Below the pieces are notes generated by a model. The model was not told where the DNA came from, made no database searches, and saw only the letters and a list, made by a program, of their open reading frames with translations. A stretch of DNA of 64,000 nt from Mytilus californianus (lineage: Eukaryota; Mollusca; Bivalvia; Mytilida; Mytilidae). Both the position numbers and the translations under genes were made by a program. Shown one piece after another: positions 33,801 through 45,944 of this stretch (position 1 is its first letter; each line of letters starts with the position of its first letter). Location: contig NW_026262690.1 in the NCBI RefSeq assembly GCF_021869535.1, forward strand, positions 9,039,501 through 9,103,500, given 5' to 3'.

Positions 33801-36800
33801 CTGTGAACAAAATAAAATACACGGCTTTAGTTGAAGAATATATGCTCAATATTATATATAATTTTGATATACATGAACAATGACGAACTTTAACAAAACA
33901 GTAAATGTAGCGATTAACTCGTGATGCCTAACATTAACTTCTGTTACACCCCATACACTTCCACACCCCCCCCCACACACACACACATTGTTCTTTGTTA
34001 AACTAAACCACTTCTGAAAAACAAGGCTTTTGAGTATATGACCTGTCTAATATGATTCAAACAAATTTCTGTTTGCATTGGTAAATATCATGCATTCTTA
34101 ACGGTTCACCAATCAAAATTTAGAGCCCTAAATATATGATCTCTCAGGACCGTATGCCTTTTCCAAACATTTAAGTGTGTATATCCGAGTTCTTCTCATT
34201 TGTTTTTGTAATATATTTGTTTATTTATTGTTTGATAGTTATCTAAGACCCAGATGGTACTGCAGCGTATTATTTTTGTATTTATGTGATTGTGTTTGTT
34301 TTCAACGATTCAAGTCTATCTTTCAATAGCCTATAATAAAAATAAAGATTATTATATTATATCACATACCAGGTTTCTTTGCTTAGCTGTCTCTTCCTGC
34401 GTTGTTATAGATTCAATAGCCACGGAGTTGGCTATAATTCCTATGCATCCTAAAACAAATCCCTAAAATATACAATGTATACATGAAATATTACCAAGTA
34501 TTTGTATATAGCAAGTATAAATGTATGATCGATGATTACAGAAAAAATATCATATAATTTTACGGACTTTTTTTTATAGTACTTCTTGTAAAAAAAACCT
34601 GAAGGATTTGAAAAGGAAGAAAAAGTTTTTTTTTTAAATCTATGCAAATTTTTTTTCTCCAAACAAAAATATGTTTGTTTATCAAGTTTTGTCCGATCGT
34701 TTATTATCCAAGCTTTAGGTATACATGTTCCATCGTTTATTAATCAGGCTTTAGGTATAAATGAAACTAGTGTCCTATACTCGTCCATTATTTTATACAG
34801 AAAGAGCTGAGAGGTAACCCAGTTCTTGTCATTTTTACATCGCGATGACCGTGAGGGCATTCCGATGTATTGCTATCGCCTAGATTTCCATTACGTTTTT
34901 TTTGCGGGAAAATATGAATGCCTACTCATATCCAATCTTTTAGAAAAATCGAATTTTTACAGAAGTGTAAACCATGCACTTGCACTGCACTCTTATTAGA
35001 ATAGTAGAATAGACATCGCGATGACCGTGAGGGCATTCCGTTGTATTGCTATCGCCTAGATTTCCATTACGTAACTTTCGTTTTGGGTTTGTAACCGATC
35101 TATAAACATGATAAATACTCGGATATTAACGAGTGCAAAATAACATTCCTTATCGTTTGTTATAAATGCATCTCTTCAATGAATACTGATAACAATATTT
35201 TTGTTTAGAACATAAATCAATAATATGAAAATGTTTTGTCGTTAGATATATATATAAGTAAAAAATCATTGATATGGTAAAGCATGCGGAAGACTATCTC
35301 AAGAACATTTTGCGACAATCCCGGCAAGGACCGGTAACTCTGCATAGAAGATTGTTTTTTGCGGGAAAATATGAATGTCTACTCATATCCAATCTTTTAG
35401 AAAAATCGAATTTTTTAGAAGTGTAAACCATGCACTTGCACTGCACTCTTATTAGAATAGTTGAATAGAATGATATACAAATGGATGAAAATTATATGTA
35501 CATGTAACTGTTATATTAATATAATATAGAACAATAAACCAGTGTATACTGATTTGTATCACTACAATATAATAGTTATTACGGTGAGGTTGAATTTCCT
35601 GTCATTTATTCATCATCCACGCACGAACTTGTCTCAGAAAAAAATATCTCTGTACATTAACCTCAGTTTCAGGTATAGAGATGTGATTTTTTTCTGTGAC
35701 AAGTGCTTTTGACAATCCACAAGAACTTGCGGTCATCCGATGTTCAGTACTTCAGCAATTTGATTCTAAAGGGAGGTTACCCAGTTTTTGGCATACATCC
35801 GGTTAGTTATATTATACCAGCTAATACAGGTCACCTATTTCAATTTAAATGTTCAAAAACCACGCCTCAATTGTTTCTATTAACCTACTTCATGGTTTCC
35901 TATCTAAAGTTGTTCTCAATACAAGTTTATTTTACTAAAAGGTAATAAGTACTTACATAGACTCCGACATAGATAGGCGAACCACCAACGATAGGGTAGC
36001 TTGCACCATCCTGTGTCGCTAGAATGGCTATTCCTAGAATAAGCAGGATCGGAGATGAAACACACACGATAATAGAAATTATTTTTTGGACCTGTAACCC
36101 TTGTCTTTTGCGTGCGACTGAAATTAAAAAAAAAGGTGTCAAATGATAATACAATATGCATAGAACATGGAAATCTAAACTGTATATTTTTATTATATAT
36201 AAATATAACTGGGAAAGAGTTATAAAAATAGGGCGATGTTAATCAAGTTTTACACAAATGTACGATTACCAAGCGCACCCTATTTGCGGTATATCGCTCC
36301 CTATTTGCGGTATATCGCTTCATATTTACGGTATATCGCTCCCTATTTGCGGTTTATCAATCCCTCTTTGCGGTATATAGCTCCCTATTTGTAGTATATA
36401 TCTCCCAAATTGCGGTATATCGCTCCCTATTTGTGTTATATCGCTCCCTATTAGTGGTATATCGCTCCCTATTTTCGGTATATCGCTCCCTATTTGTAGT
36501 ATATAGCTCCCTATTTGTGGTATATCGCACCCTATTTGCGGTATATCGCTCCCTATTTGTGGTATATCGCTCTCTATTTACGGTATATCGCTCCATATTT
36601 GTAGTATATAGCTCCCTATTTGTGGTATATCGCTCCCTATTTGCGGTATATAGCTCCCTATTTGTGGTATATCGCTCCCTATTTGTGGTATATCGCTCCC
36701 TATTTGTGGTATATCGCTCCCTATTTGCGGTATATAGCTCCCTATTTGTGGTATATCGCTCCCTATTTGTGGTATATCGCTCCCTATTTGTGGTATATCA

Positions 36801-39800
36801 CTCCCTATTTGTGGTATATCGCTCCCTATTTGCGGTATATAGCTCCCTATTTGTGGTATATCGCTCCCTATTTGTGGTATATCGCTCTCTATTTACGGTA
36901 TATCGCTCCCTATTTGTAGTATATAGCTCCCTATTTGTGGTATATCGCTCCCTATTTGCGGTATATAGCTCCCTATTTGTGGTATATCGCTCCCTATTTG
37001 TAGTATATAGCTCCCTATTTGCGGTATATCGCTCCCTATTTGCGGTATATAGCTCCCTATTTGTGGTATATCGCTCCCTATTTGTGGTATATCGCTCCCT
37101 ATTTGTGGTATATCGCTCCCTATTTGCGGTATATAGCTCCCTATTTGTGGTATATCGCTCCCTATTTGTGGTATATCGCTCCCTATTTGTGGTATATCGC
37201 TCCCTATTTGTGGTATATCGCTCCCTATTTACGGTATATCGCTCCCTATTTGTGGTATATCACTCCCCATTTACGGTATATCGCTCCCTATTTGTGGTAT
37301 ATCGCTCCCTATTTGTGGTATATCGCTCCCTATTTGTGGTATATCGCTCCATATTTACGGTATATCGCTCCCTATTTGTGGTATATCGCTCCCTATTTGT
37401 GGTATATCGCTCCCTATTTGTGGTATATCGCTCCCTATTTGTGGTATATCGCTCCGTATTTGTGGTATATCGCTCTCTATTTGTGGTATATCGCTCCCTA
37501 TTTGTGGTATATCGCTCCCTATTTGTGGTATATCGCTCCATATTTACGGTATATCGCTCCCTATTTGTGGTATATCGCTCCCTATTTGTGGTATATCGCT
37601 CCCTATTTGTGGTATATCGCTCCCTATTTGTGGTATATCGCTCCGTATTTGTGGTATATCGCTCTCTATTTGTGGTATATCGCTCCCTATTTGTGGTATA
37701 TCGCTCCCTATTTGTGGTATATCGCTCCCTATTTGTGGTATATCGCTCCCTATTTGTGGTATATCGCTCCGTATTTGTGGTATATCGCTCCCTATTTGTG
37801 GTATATCGCTCCCTATTTGTGGTATATCGCTCTCTATTTGTGGTATATCGCTCCCCCATTTACGGTATATCCATATGTATTATTTGTATTATCTCTGGTT
37901 GACCACAGAATCCAAAGAATGATAATTTTGCTTTACAATTACGAAACTTAATTTCATTACAATGTAGAAATATTAAATCCAAATTGTACGAGACTTCCTG
38001 GTATATCTTTTAATCAATTCAGAATTGTCTATGAAAAAAACGGTAACCTACCTAAGTGCTAATGTCCTTAATATATTAAGCTTATTATATATTTTGGAAA
38101 GACTTTTTATTACTAAATCCTAACATAAAAACAAGTGTTAATGTTCTTGATCACACTGTGAAGCCTATTTTATTAAATGGTAGTGATGTTTGAGGAATAT
38201 TTAATTCTCTTTCCTCCAAATGTAAGAATGAAGATGTATCTATCAAAGCATATTATCAGGATAATACGGAGCCCTGTTGACCTCCTGCAGATAAAAAGTT
38301 GTGTTTTTTTAAGTCAAGCGCTGATGATGTAAAAGTCTAGCGCTGTCAATCTATGGTCAAGTGCTGGAGATGTAAAGGTCTAGCGCTGTAGGTTTACCCG
38401 TAGGTTTACCCTGTGAGAAACCTCTGCATTTAGCAAATTTATACTTTATATCTGAACTTGGTAGATTTCCAATGTATTTCAATATAATTAAAGTGATGAA
38501 TTTGTACTGGTACCGATGACAGAATTAAGAAGTAGTTTTCCACTATTAGAAAAAGCATATTAACAATCTAAAACACTACATCGGCTGAATCAAACACCAT
38601 GGTATGGTACAATACATGTTATATGACTTATATTGAAGTAACTTGGAATTGATAGTACAAATGCAAAAACATTCCCTTTTTTTTGCTTTTCATTTACAAA
38701 TTAAATAGTATATCCAAACCTAGCTATCGACATTGCTCTTTAGATATTGAACAAACACAGTTATATACTATACCATATTGACACAAGGAGGACAAATGTG
38801 AAAAACTAGGACAGTATGTCCTTCTATTGAGGAAATTGTTTACTTAACATGGAAAGTTTAAAATTTGAAATTGAATAAATGAGGGTGTTGATGAAACAAC
38901 TTGTTTGAATAAATGAATGTGCTAATGACAAAGCTTGTTTTATGAAGATTCAAGTTATACATTCTCATAACTTTGATTTCTTTCTGTTTTTATCAGTTGT
39001 TGAATAGTAATAATAAGAGGACATATTTACAGTAATGGCAAATAAAATGATTTAATGCAGCTGAAAATAGAAAATACATGATTTTCATCGTAAAAAAGGT
39101 CCATCAAGTTGTGATTTGAAATTGCATTATAAGATATTGATTTATAAAATATTTTACAGACTGACATTGGTTTGTCAGTTCAAAATATATCAGGATGTCA
39201 AACAATATTCAATTCTGTACAACATGATCTCCTTAATTAGTAAATACAACGGCGGATAAAGGGGTAGTGTGTGGCAGGTCAGATAATGCGACTTAAGATT
39301 AAAAAGGATATTACATGTATGTAAAAATGAAGCACAAACATAGAGAGCTGTAAATAAATCTATATGTAAATCAGTCAAGACACAATCGTACTCTCATCTG
39401 GTGTTGTAACACGAGATTAAACGGAAAATCTTTAAAAAATTGATTGAGTGATTGTTGGTGTTTAACGCCACTTTCAGCACTATTTGTTATAGCAGGAGAA
39501 GAAGATGTTTTATTTCCATCACATGGACTCACAAAGAGCATATTACAATATAAGACATTATTTTAGAAAATAAAAACAATAAAAATTGGTGTCCATTTTT
39601 TTATTGGTGAACTTGAGGAAGCCGGAGTACCCGGAGAAAGCAACCGACAGGAAACCGACATGCAATCCTTAGTAAATATATAAGGTTCGGAGTCGAACGC
39701 CCTTACTGGAGTTCATCGAATTAACAACCTCAATGTTGACATGCTAGTGATTACTGTAGATAAACATCTTAGATCGCTCGGCAAACGAGGCCTCAGAAAT

Positions 39801-42800
39801 TCTTTAAACAGAAAAATAAAAAGATGTGGTATGATTGCCAACGAGACAACTCTCTACCAGAGACCAAATGACACAGAAGTTAACAACTATAGGTCACCGT
39901 ACGACCTTCAACGATTATAGAAAAACCCATACCGCACATTAAGCTATAAAAGTCCCCGAAATGAAAAATGTAAAACAATTTAAACGAGAAAACTAACGGT
40001 CTGATTTATGTACAAAACAATAAACGAAAAAAAACAAATATGATATACAGCAACAAACGACAACCACTGAATTAGAGGCTCCTGGCTTTGGACAGGCACA
40101 TACAGAATGTGGTGAGGTTAAACATGTTTGCTGGTGTCAAACCCTACCCTAACCTGGGAAAGTGGTGAAACAGTATAACACACTCGCACATTCCAATATA
40201 GTATCTCTTTTCTTCTTCAGCTAAATTCAATGTGTTTCTTTTTAAGAAAACTTTACAGATAAATTCTTGTCAAATATTTAGGTCGACTTGTCAATAAATT
40301 AAGTCCCGTTTGTAGATATTTAGGTCGATATGTCAGACAACTATCTGACAAATAGGGGGCAGAGACTGGTGTTGCCTCACAGAATTATTTCATTCGTTTA
40401 ACTCATAAAAAATTGCTTCGTATATATAAATGAGCAAAAGTATTTCCAAACACATTTTACCGATGTTTACTGGATATGTACCGTAAGCCTATTTGCAAAC
40501 TCCCCGGCAGTTCCAGCTACGATCCGCAACGGAAACGATCACTGTATGGGGTTTGGCCTATTTGTATACTTATATCAATCAAAAAACATTTAACAAAGAC
40601 GTATGGAATATATCATTTATTGCGATATTTTTGGAATTGTACTGTAACTTGTAGTTATAAAAAAATATCTGAATTTGATTTATTGCAGTTGTACCCAAGT
40701 TTAAAGTTGATTTGTTATAAGTAAAAAAACGATCAACATTTTAACTGATACGAATATTATACTTGTATGATGGAAGTAATATTTGAATTTCTACTTTGGT
40801 CTTCGGAAGATTTTAGTAAATATATATTATTTTTGTAGATTTGCTCTTTTACATTGGATTTCTTTGCTTTCAAAGAGTTTTCCAAACTTGTTTTACAAAA
40901 TGATATGCGCTATCATCAATTTGTTAACATAATACTCTCGCTATACATGGATTCTGAACTGTTGTGCCTTAAGGAAGTGATATTTTTCCTTAGTTTCTAC
41001 AATCAATAATGGTTTCTGCAAGGTCTACTAGGTCCGAAAATTGCGTTAATTACGTCTTACACACATGTTATCCCAAAGCCCTAACTTTCCTCTTCCAAAC
41101 GGTATAACATTGTTATATTTAATATACTTGTAAGTACCCGAAAATAGGAGGAATACTCCATTAACAACATTAGTATGTTACCCGTCTACACGAAAAATAT
41201 AAGATTTTTTTCTCGTTAGTATTCGGACAGCTGATTGACAAAACAGAATAAAAAACGATAAGCAATATGTAATTCAAACTCTTAAGTGCTTTCAATATTT
41301 TTTACACAAAAGAACACTTGACCTTTCCGGTATTTTTCTTATTTAAAGCCGATTTTTGGTCACAGGTACATAAAATCAGAAAACGTCACCAACATTGCGT
41401 AGCGGCAAATTTTTACCAGCTACCTGATTTTTTCATATGAAATCGACCGAAAACTTAGACGTAAACATATGCGTTGAAGCTTGAAGTTCGTTTGTTTCCA
41501 TGAAGTGTCTTTTAATTGTTGTATCATTCTCCGCTTTACTTGTATATATGTATTAAAAACATTTGGAAGATTGCTTACTTTCTTTTGACTTTTAGTGCAT
41601 GTAGAACATAATTATATATATATATATATATATATTTTCCCTGTTTGTGTAGTATTGTCAATTTTGATGATCCAATACCTATTAAGTTTACTGGTTGGTA
41701 GATTCTTATAGACTCTATATATATATATATATATCCGGATATGGTGTACAAATTTTTGCACCTCATGTTTGCGATATACCATCTTTTCCGCAAGTTTATT
41801 GTTTTCTGTTTGGTATTAAATTAATATAATTAAGATCCATTGTGTTACATCTGTGATCCGTTTATTTGGCAATCGCCATGGCAGTCAGCAGGGTTTAAGA
41901 ACATCCGTTGTTCGACCTGCTAGTCAAATGCGTTTTGTTAAAATATACTTTTTCACTTTTTTGGTCTTTTGGAAAATGTTGTTTGTGCTGTATTTAGACC
42001 CCTCTACAAAGAAATTTGTTTTGCATGCACACGTACATAGGTTTGAACGTTGTTTTCAATTTAGACTTGTTTATATTTTTTCGTTTGGGCTTGTATTATA
42101 TTTGCCTTCGGGTTTATATGATCCGTTCATCCTATTTCGACTCTTTAAAATTCAAGAGTCTATCCTAAATTGAGGTAAATCATATGGCCTTCCAAATACC
42201 GTTTCGATCCCTAACATCACTGAAGAGACATTTATTGTCGAAATCCGGATATGGTGTACAAATTTTTGCACCTCATGTTTGTGGTATACCATCTTTTCCA
42301 CAAGTTTATTGTTTTCTGTTTGGTATTTAATTAATATTAAGATCCATTTTGTTAGATCTGGTGATCAATTTATTTGGCAATCGCCAATGGCAGTCAGCAG
42401 GGTTTAAGAACATCAGTTGTTCGACCTGTTAGTCAAATGCGTTTTGTTAAAATAGACTTTTTCACTTTTTTTTTGTCTTTTGGAAATTGTTGTTTGTGCT
42501 GTATTTAGACCCCTCTACCAAGAAATTTGTTTTGCATGCACACGTATAAAAATTGCGGTTTTTATCCAACGCAATCATAGGTTTGAACGTTGTTTTCAAT
42601 TTAGACTTTTTATATTTTTTCGTTTGGGCTTGTATTATATTTTCCTTCGGGTTTATATGATCCGTTCATCCTATTTCGACTCTTTAAAATTCAAGAGTCT
42701 ATCCTAAATTGAGGTAAATCATATGGCCTTTCAAATACCGTTTCGATCCCTAACATCACTGAAGAGACATTTATTGTCGAAATCCGGATATGGTGTACAA

Positions 42801-43551
42801 ATTTTTGCACCTCATGTTTGTGGTATACCATCTTTTCCACAAGTTTATTGTTTTCTGTTTGGTATTTAATTAATATTAAGATCCATTTTGTTAGATCTGG
42901 TGATCAATTTATTTGGCAATCGCCAAATGGCAGTCAGCAGGGTTTAAGAACATCAGTTGTTCGACCTGTTAGTCAAATGCGTTTTGTTAAAATAGACTTT
43001 TTCACTTTTTTTTTGTCTTTTGGAAATTGTTGTTTGTGCTGTATTTAGACCCCTCTGCCAAGAAATTTGTTTTGCATGCACACGTATAAAAATTGCGGTT
43101 TTTATCCAACGCAATCATAGGTTTGAACGTTGTTTTCAATTTAGACTTTATATATATATATATATATATTTAGAGTCTATAAGAATCTACCAACCAGTAA
43201 ACTTAATAGGTATTGGATCATCAAAATTGACAATACTACACAAACAGGGAAAATTGTATGAGTCTAAAAGATTGTGTAACAATACCGATAAATAGATGGA
43301 AAACAAAACACTAAAAAGTGTTGAATATCATCGCACAAAGATGGAAAAACTGAACATTTTCTAATTGCTGTAAATAACAGTCATAATTAAATATAAAAAA
43401 TGATCCAGTAAAACAAACAAATACACGATTTAAAAGAAGTCACACCCACATTAGAAATACATAAATAAACGAAAAAAAAAATAGCTCACCCGAACTTATC
43501 ACTCATTAACATAATAATTAAAATATTACCTGCTTCTTCATCGAATCCCAT
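33522..43551 (-). CDS. Gene B: four-pass membrane protein, paralogue of gene A (4 exons)
   Basis: On the - strand, 43551-43530, 36117-35957, 34462-34370 and 33800-33522 join to one open frame of 184 residues. All introns are GT/AG, phases 1, 0 and 0, exactly as in gene A. Membrane segments are at about residues 19-40, 55-74, 93-109 and 134-159. The loop before TM4 carries two cysteines (121, 128), and the tail ends SPPKYT with a PPxY motif at 180-183. Compared with gene A the N-terminal exon is shorter (7 versus 23 residues) and the Gln-rich tail is missing, giving a compact protein. Sequence identity is low outside SPI(W/Y), the KQR(C/N)L splice-site block and the PPxY end, so the duplication is old. 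The MS4A/CD20-like assignment is an inference from topology. It would presumably sit in the plasma membrane or endosomes, with PPxY recruiting ubiquitin ligases. Confidence 0.72.
34370..34462 (-). CDS. Gene B exon 3 (rest of TM2, cytosolic loop)
   Basis: Acceptor atattttag|GGA and donor CTG|GTATGT on the - strand. The 31 codons are phase 0 at both ends, encoding GFVLGCIGIIANSVA and then a polar loop ending ETAKQRNL. The match to gene A exon 3 in length, phase and the KQRxL end is the best evidence that this short exon is real. Confidence 0.72.
34838..35468 (+). repeat. Interleaved duplicated segments in gene B intron 2
   Basis: Block 1, beginning CATCGCGATGACCGTGAGGG, occurs at about 34839 and 35014 (60 bp each). 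Block 2, from 'ttttttgcgggaaaatatga' to 'ttagaatagt', occurs at about 34898-35008 and 35355-35464. The order is 1-2-1-unrelated-2, so it is not a simple tandem array. Copies differ at only a few bases, so the duplication is recent. Confidence 0.8.
35957..36117 (-). CDS. Gene B exon 2 (TM1, first loop, start of TM2)
   Basis: Acceptor aatttcag|TC and donor TAT|GTAAGT on the - strand. The two first bases complete a Val codon with the single G from exon 1; 53 codons follow. Basic ARKRQGLQVQK precedes TM1; the exon ends with GGSPIYVGVY, aligned to SGSPIWAGSL of gene A. Confidence 0.75.
36270..37875 (+). repeat. 21-bp minisatellite, 1.6 kb, with 189-bp higher-order period
   Basis: The unit GGTATATCGCTCCCTATTTG(T/C) repeats about 76 times in intron 1 of gene B, starting about 150 bp from exon 2. 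Since 21 is divisible by three and the unit has few stops, several frames stay open, including one of 489 codons on the + strand; these are repeat artefacts. Variants recur at multiples of the unit: 'ccatatttacgg' at 37350 and 37539, and 'ccgtatttg' at 37454 and 37643, both 189 bp (nine units) apart. Confidence 0.93.
37876..39439. other. Gene B intron 1, mostly unremarkable
   Basis: No coding signal. A short direct repeat of 'aaaagtctagcgctg' type text occurs at 38316-38390. The stretch 39030-39170 resembles 43715-43860 upstream of the gene B start codon (see that entry). Confidence 0.45.
39440..39796 (-). mobile_element. tRNA-derived SINE, second copy, interrupted
   Basis: Same family and orientation as 4953-5220: shared 'tgttggtgtttaacgccact', 'gaggaagccggagtacccgg', 'tgctagtgattactgtag' and the 'cgaggcctc' end. 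About 95 bp of unrelated AT-rich DNA (about 39488-39583) splits it. TCTTTAAA flanks both sides (39429-39436 and 39801-39808), a probable target duplication. The B-box is degenerate. Confidence 0.68.
39826..40205 (+). repeat. Mussel-type dispersed repeat, most complete forward copy
   Basis: Starts GATGTGGTATGATTGCCAAC, then 'gagacaactctctaccagag', 'ggtcaccgtacgaccttcaa', 'cataccgcacattaagctat', 'cagcaacaaacgacaaccac', 'ggctttggacaggcacatac', 'gaatgtggtgaggttaaaca' and 'cctgggaaagtggtgaaaca'. This copy is the best reference for the block order used to call the other copies. Confidence 0.85.
41636..43251. mobile_element. Three about 540-bp tandem copies enclosed by 90-bp inverted repeats
   Basis: The outer arms (41636-41718 and about 43169-43251) are complementary: TTCCCTGTTTGTGTAGTATT at the left against AATACTACACAAACAGGGAA at the right, through CCAACCAGTAAACTTAATAG, up to (AT)n tracts. 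Between them a unit starting TCCGGATATGGTGTACAAAT repeats at 41734, 42244 and 42783 (spacing 510 and 539; the first copy lacks a 30-bp block containing 'aaaattgcggtttttatcc'). Its open frames are short and not recognised. It lies in intron 1 of gene B. Confidence 0.75.
43530..43551 (-). CDS. Gene B exon 1 (start codon, 7 residues)
   Basis: On the - strand ATGGGATTCGATGAAGAAGC is followed by A, G and the donor GTAATA. It encodes MGFDEEA plus one base, leaving phase 1 as in gene A exon 1. The donor is only fair, and the exon is chosen because phase, acidic end (EEA, compare EEEA in gene A) and position all fit. A longer or alternative first exon inside the 7.4-kb intron cannot be excluded. Confidence 0.55.
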
Positions 43552-44820
43552 GTTTTTAATTTTATATTAACTAATCCGACTAGACCGGCGTTTGTGTACG
43601 AATAAATGGCATGTACCCTTTTAAATACTGTTCTGTCTCGAAATACTGCAATGATCGTATCGATTGTTTTTTTTTTAATTTGTATACAAGGGGTCGTCTC
43701 AAAGTGTATATTACGGTAATGACAAATGAAATCAATTATTTCAGCTGAAAATAAAAATACAGCATCTGTATCATATAAAAAAGGACCATAACGATTTGAT
43801 TTGAAAAAAAACGTTTCATAAGATATTGATTTATAAAATATTTGGAAGACTGAACATGTTAGAAATCAGCATAATTTTAATCTGAAGATAGAAAACTACC
43901 ATCTAGTACCGGAAAAAAGAGGCACCGTTTACTTCAGATCAAGAAAAATAGCCGGTTTAATGCTTCTAAAGATTGGATATTTCTCCTTATTATTTAATTA
44001 TGACCCATTATAAATACACAAGAACACAGTTTTCATAAATTGTCTTTAAAATATATGTAAAACACAAATTAAAGACAAAGTTTCGATGTGTATAGCAACT
44101 TATGTATTGATATGTACGGCAGCTTGCATTTTACAGCAACTTCATCCTCACTCCGTCTCAGCAAGTACCAACATCCGGTGATGCTCCCATACGGCGATCA
44201 AAGAAACATCCTTTTGGTAAAGTTTCTTTTCAAAATATAGAAGTGAACACTTGAGTTTGACACCGCGGCGAGAAGGACAAAAAGAACTTTTGGATCCACC
44301 AGCTCCTTACTTTAGATTGATTGATTGTTGGTTGCTTTAAGATTCAGTGGCAAATATTTTTCAGGCATAACATTATGGTCTAAATGAAAAAGTCGGAAAA
44401 GGTACAGGAAAGCTAAAAATTAAGTTTATTATGTGGCAGCTTCTTTAATATTATAATATTGGCCAGTGAACGTGTAAATTTACATTACTTCAAGAACAGA
44501 TTTTGTAAATCAAACAACAAATCTTGACCGTCGTCCAATTGTCTTACGCAGCAATATTAAATGTACAATGAGCTGCAAAAGTTTCTTATCTACATCCAAT
44601 TTCACCTGGCTAGATGCAAGCCCGACGAAGCTAGTTTGTCTAGCGAAATATTGCGTTTATCTTTTTTTTTTTATCTCGTAAAATATTTTTGATATTTCAA
44701 TATTTACATACCAAAAAGTGTTAAAATTACATTGTTAGGCAATACATAATTTTATTTGTGTAATTGTATTAATCATTGTACTGACATAAAATCTTTTTAT
44801 CTTCAACAACATATCACTTA
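43552..44820. other. 5' flank of gene B
   Basis: No exon of another gene seen. The stretch 43715-43860 is a diverged direct copy of 39030-39170 in intron 1, sharing 'ataagatattgatttataaa' and 'cagctgaaaata'. At 44315-44350 there is a short SINE-tail-like 'gattgattgattgttggt'. No clear TATA box or initiator could be assigned. Confidence 0.4.
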
Positions 44821-44821
44821 C

Positions 44822-45090
44822 TCGGTGATCTTGTTGTAGCGTGCTCGATTCGAGTGCGGGAGGTCTTGGGTTTGAACCCTGGTTCGGACAAAACCAGTGA
44901 TTTGAAAATTGGTATTTGCTGCTTCTCTGCTAAGCACGCGGCATTTAGGAGTAAGATCAATGACTGGTCGGCTCGGAGTCGAAATAATGTGTCCGGGTAG
45001 GGTGACATGTCTTCCTGTGGACTGTTACCTTGTGAACATGAATTAGCACGTTAAAAATCCGGCTCAACGTGTTGGTCTAGTACATATATA
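44822..45090 (+). mobile_element. tRNA-derived SINE of a different family
   Basis: The head has 'gttgtagcgtgctcgattcg' followed by GGTCTTGGGTTTGAACCCTG, a good B-box with T-arm pairing. The body continues with 'aagatcaatgactggtcggc', 'gtgtccgggtagggtgacat' and 'gttaaaaatccggctcaacg'. No intact acceptor stem, so it is not a tRNA gene. Target duplications are not evident. Confidence 0.6.
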
Positions 45091-45161
45091 TAGCGTTTAT
45101 ATATTTATCACATTATCATGTTCTCATCCTGACCATGCATTTAATTTGCCACTGGACGTTT

Positions 45162-45260
45162 AAGGGCATACGATACAGTTTCAGGGGAGGTAATGACGTT
45201 GTTAACGTAAAATATTATTTTCGCGACGTCAAATTGTGACATATCGGGAAAAGATACAGT
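45162..45260 (+). repeat. Solitary transposon end
   Basis: TTTAAGGGCATACGATACAG matches both termini of the 25645-27897 element. It is followed by 'gtaatgacgttgttaacg' and 'cgcgacgtcaaattg', echoing the GACGTCGCG-rich text at 27760-27835. I found no matching second end nearby. Confidence 0.4.
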
Positions 45261-45944
45261 TTTCGACTGTTTGTTATCGTTCAAACTAATTTATCTTGAA
45301 AACGAATTCATGGACCCCTCTTTTTAAAATGACATTTGGTTTGATAACGTATGAAGATTATGTGTACCAATTTTTATGAAAAAGTCAATAATGCAATTTT
45401 TTAAATTTGATAAATATATTATAGAGAAGTTTTCATTTAAATATTCTTCAAAGTTTGAAATATAATGTATACATAGTTTAGTTGCACTTGTCCATAGATA
45501 AATGTCCAGGTATAAAATTTTATAGACCATGTACAAATTTAGCCAGTGGGGTTTAAGATGTAAGTAAACACTCGATTCAGATTACTAAATGACCATGTAA
45601 CGTAAACCCCATTACACATGTTACTTTTAAGTGTATTGGGGAGGTTAAGAGTTTAAATATGGGTAATTCAACGGTCACTTCAAAGATGCAAAATTTTAGT
45701 ACAGACGTTTATTACTTTATTTGATAATGCGATAATTTCTCCGGGTACTATATAAACAAGTTTGTTCAGTTGGTGTACTATCTGTGTATTCCAACTGAAC
45801 AGAACTTTGTGTTTTTATTTTAAAGGTAACCTAATAACCGGACAATTTCAGAAACCCTAGTGGTATGATAAAAGTCCTAAAAACACAAATAGTAAACAGT
45901 TACTTGTCGTCTACATATACCTACAAGTTTCATCCATCCTCTCA

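Noticed and set aside
36433..37902. A 489-codon open frame on the + strand, with long frames in another + frame and on the - strand
   Set aside because: All are generated by the 21-bp minisatellite, whose period is divisible by three; the peptides are pure repeats and lie in an intron of gene B.
41853..43295. Frames of 72-106 codons sharing SQMRFVKI-type sequence
   Set aside because: They repeat with the 540-bp tandem units and differ by frame between copies, so they are not conserved coding sequence.
44822..44895. Possible tRNA gene (good B-box)
   Set aside because: No matching acceptor stem or anticodon arm; the tRNA-like head is followed by a SINE body. The heads at 24905-25015 and 5130-5220 were rejected as genes for the same reason.
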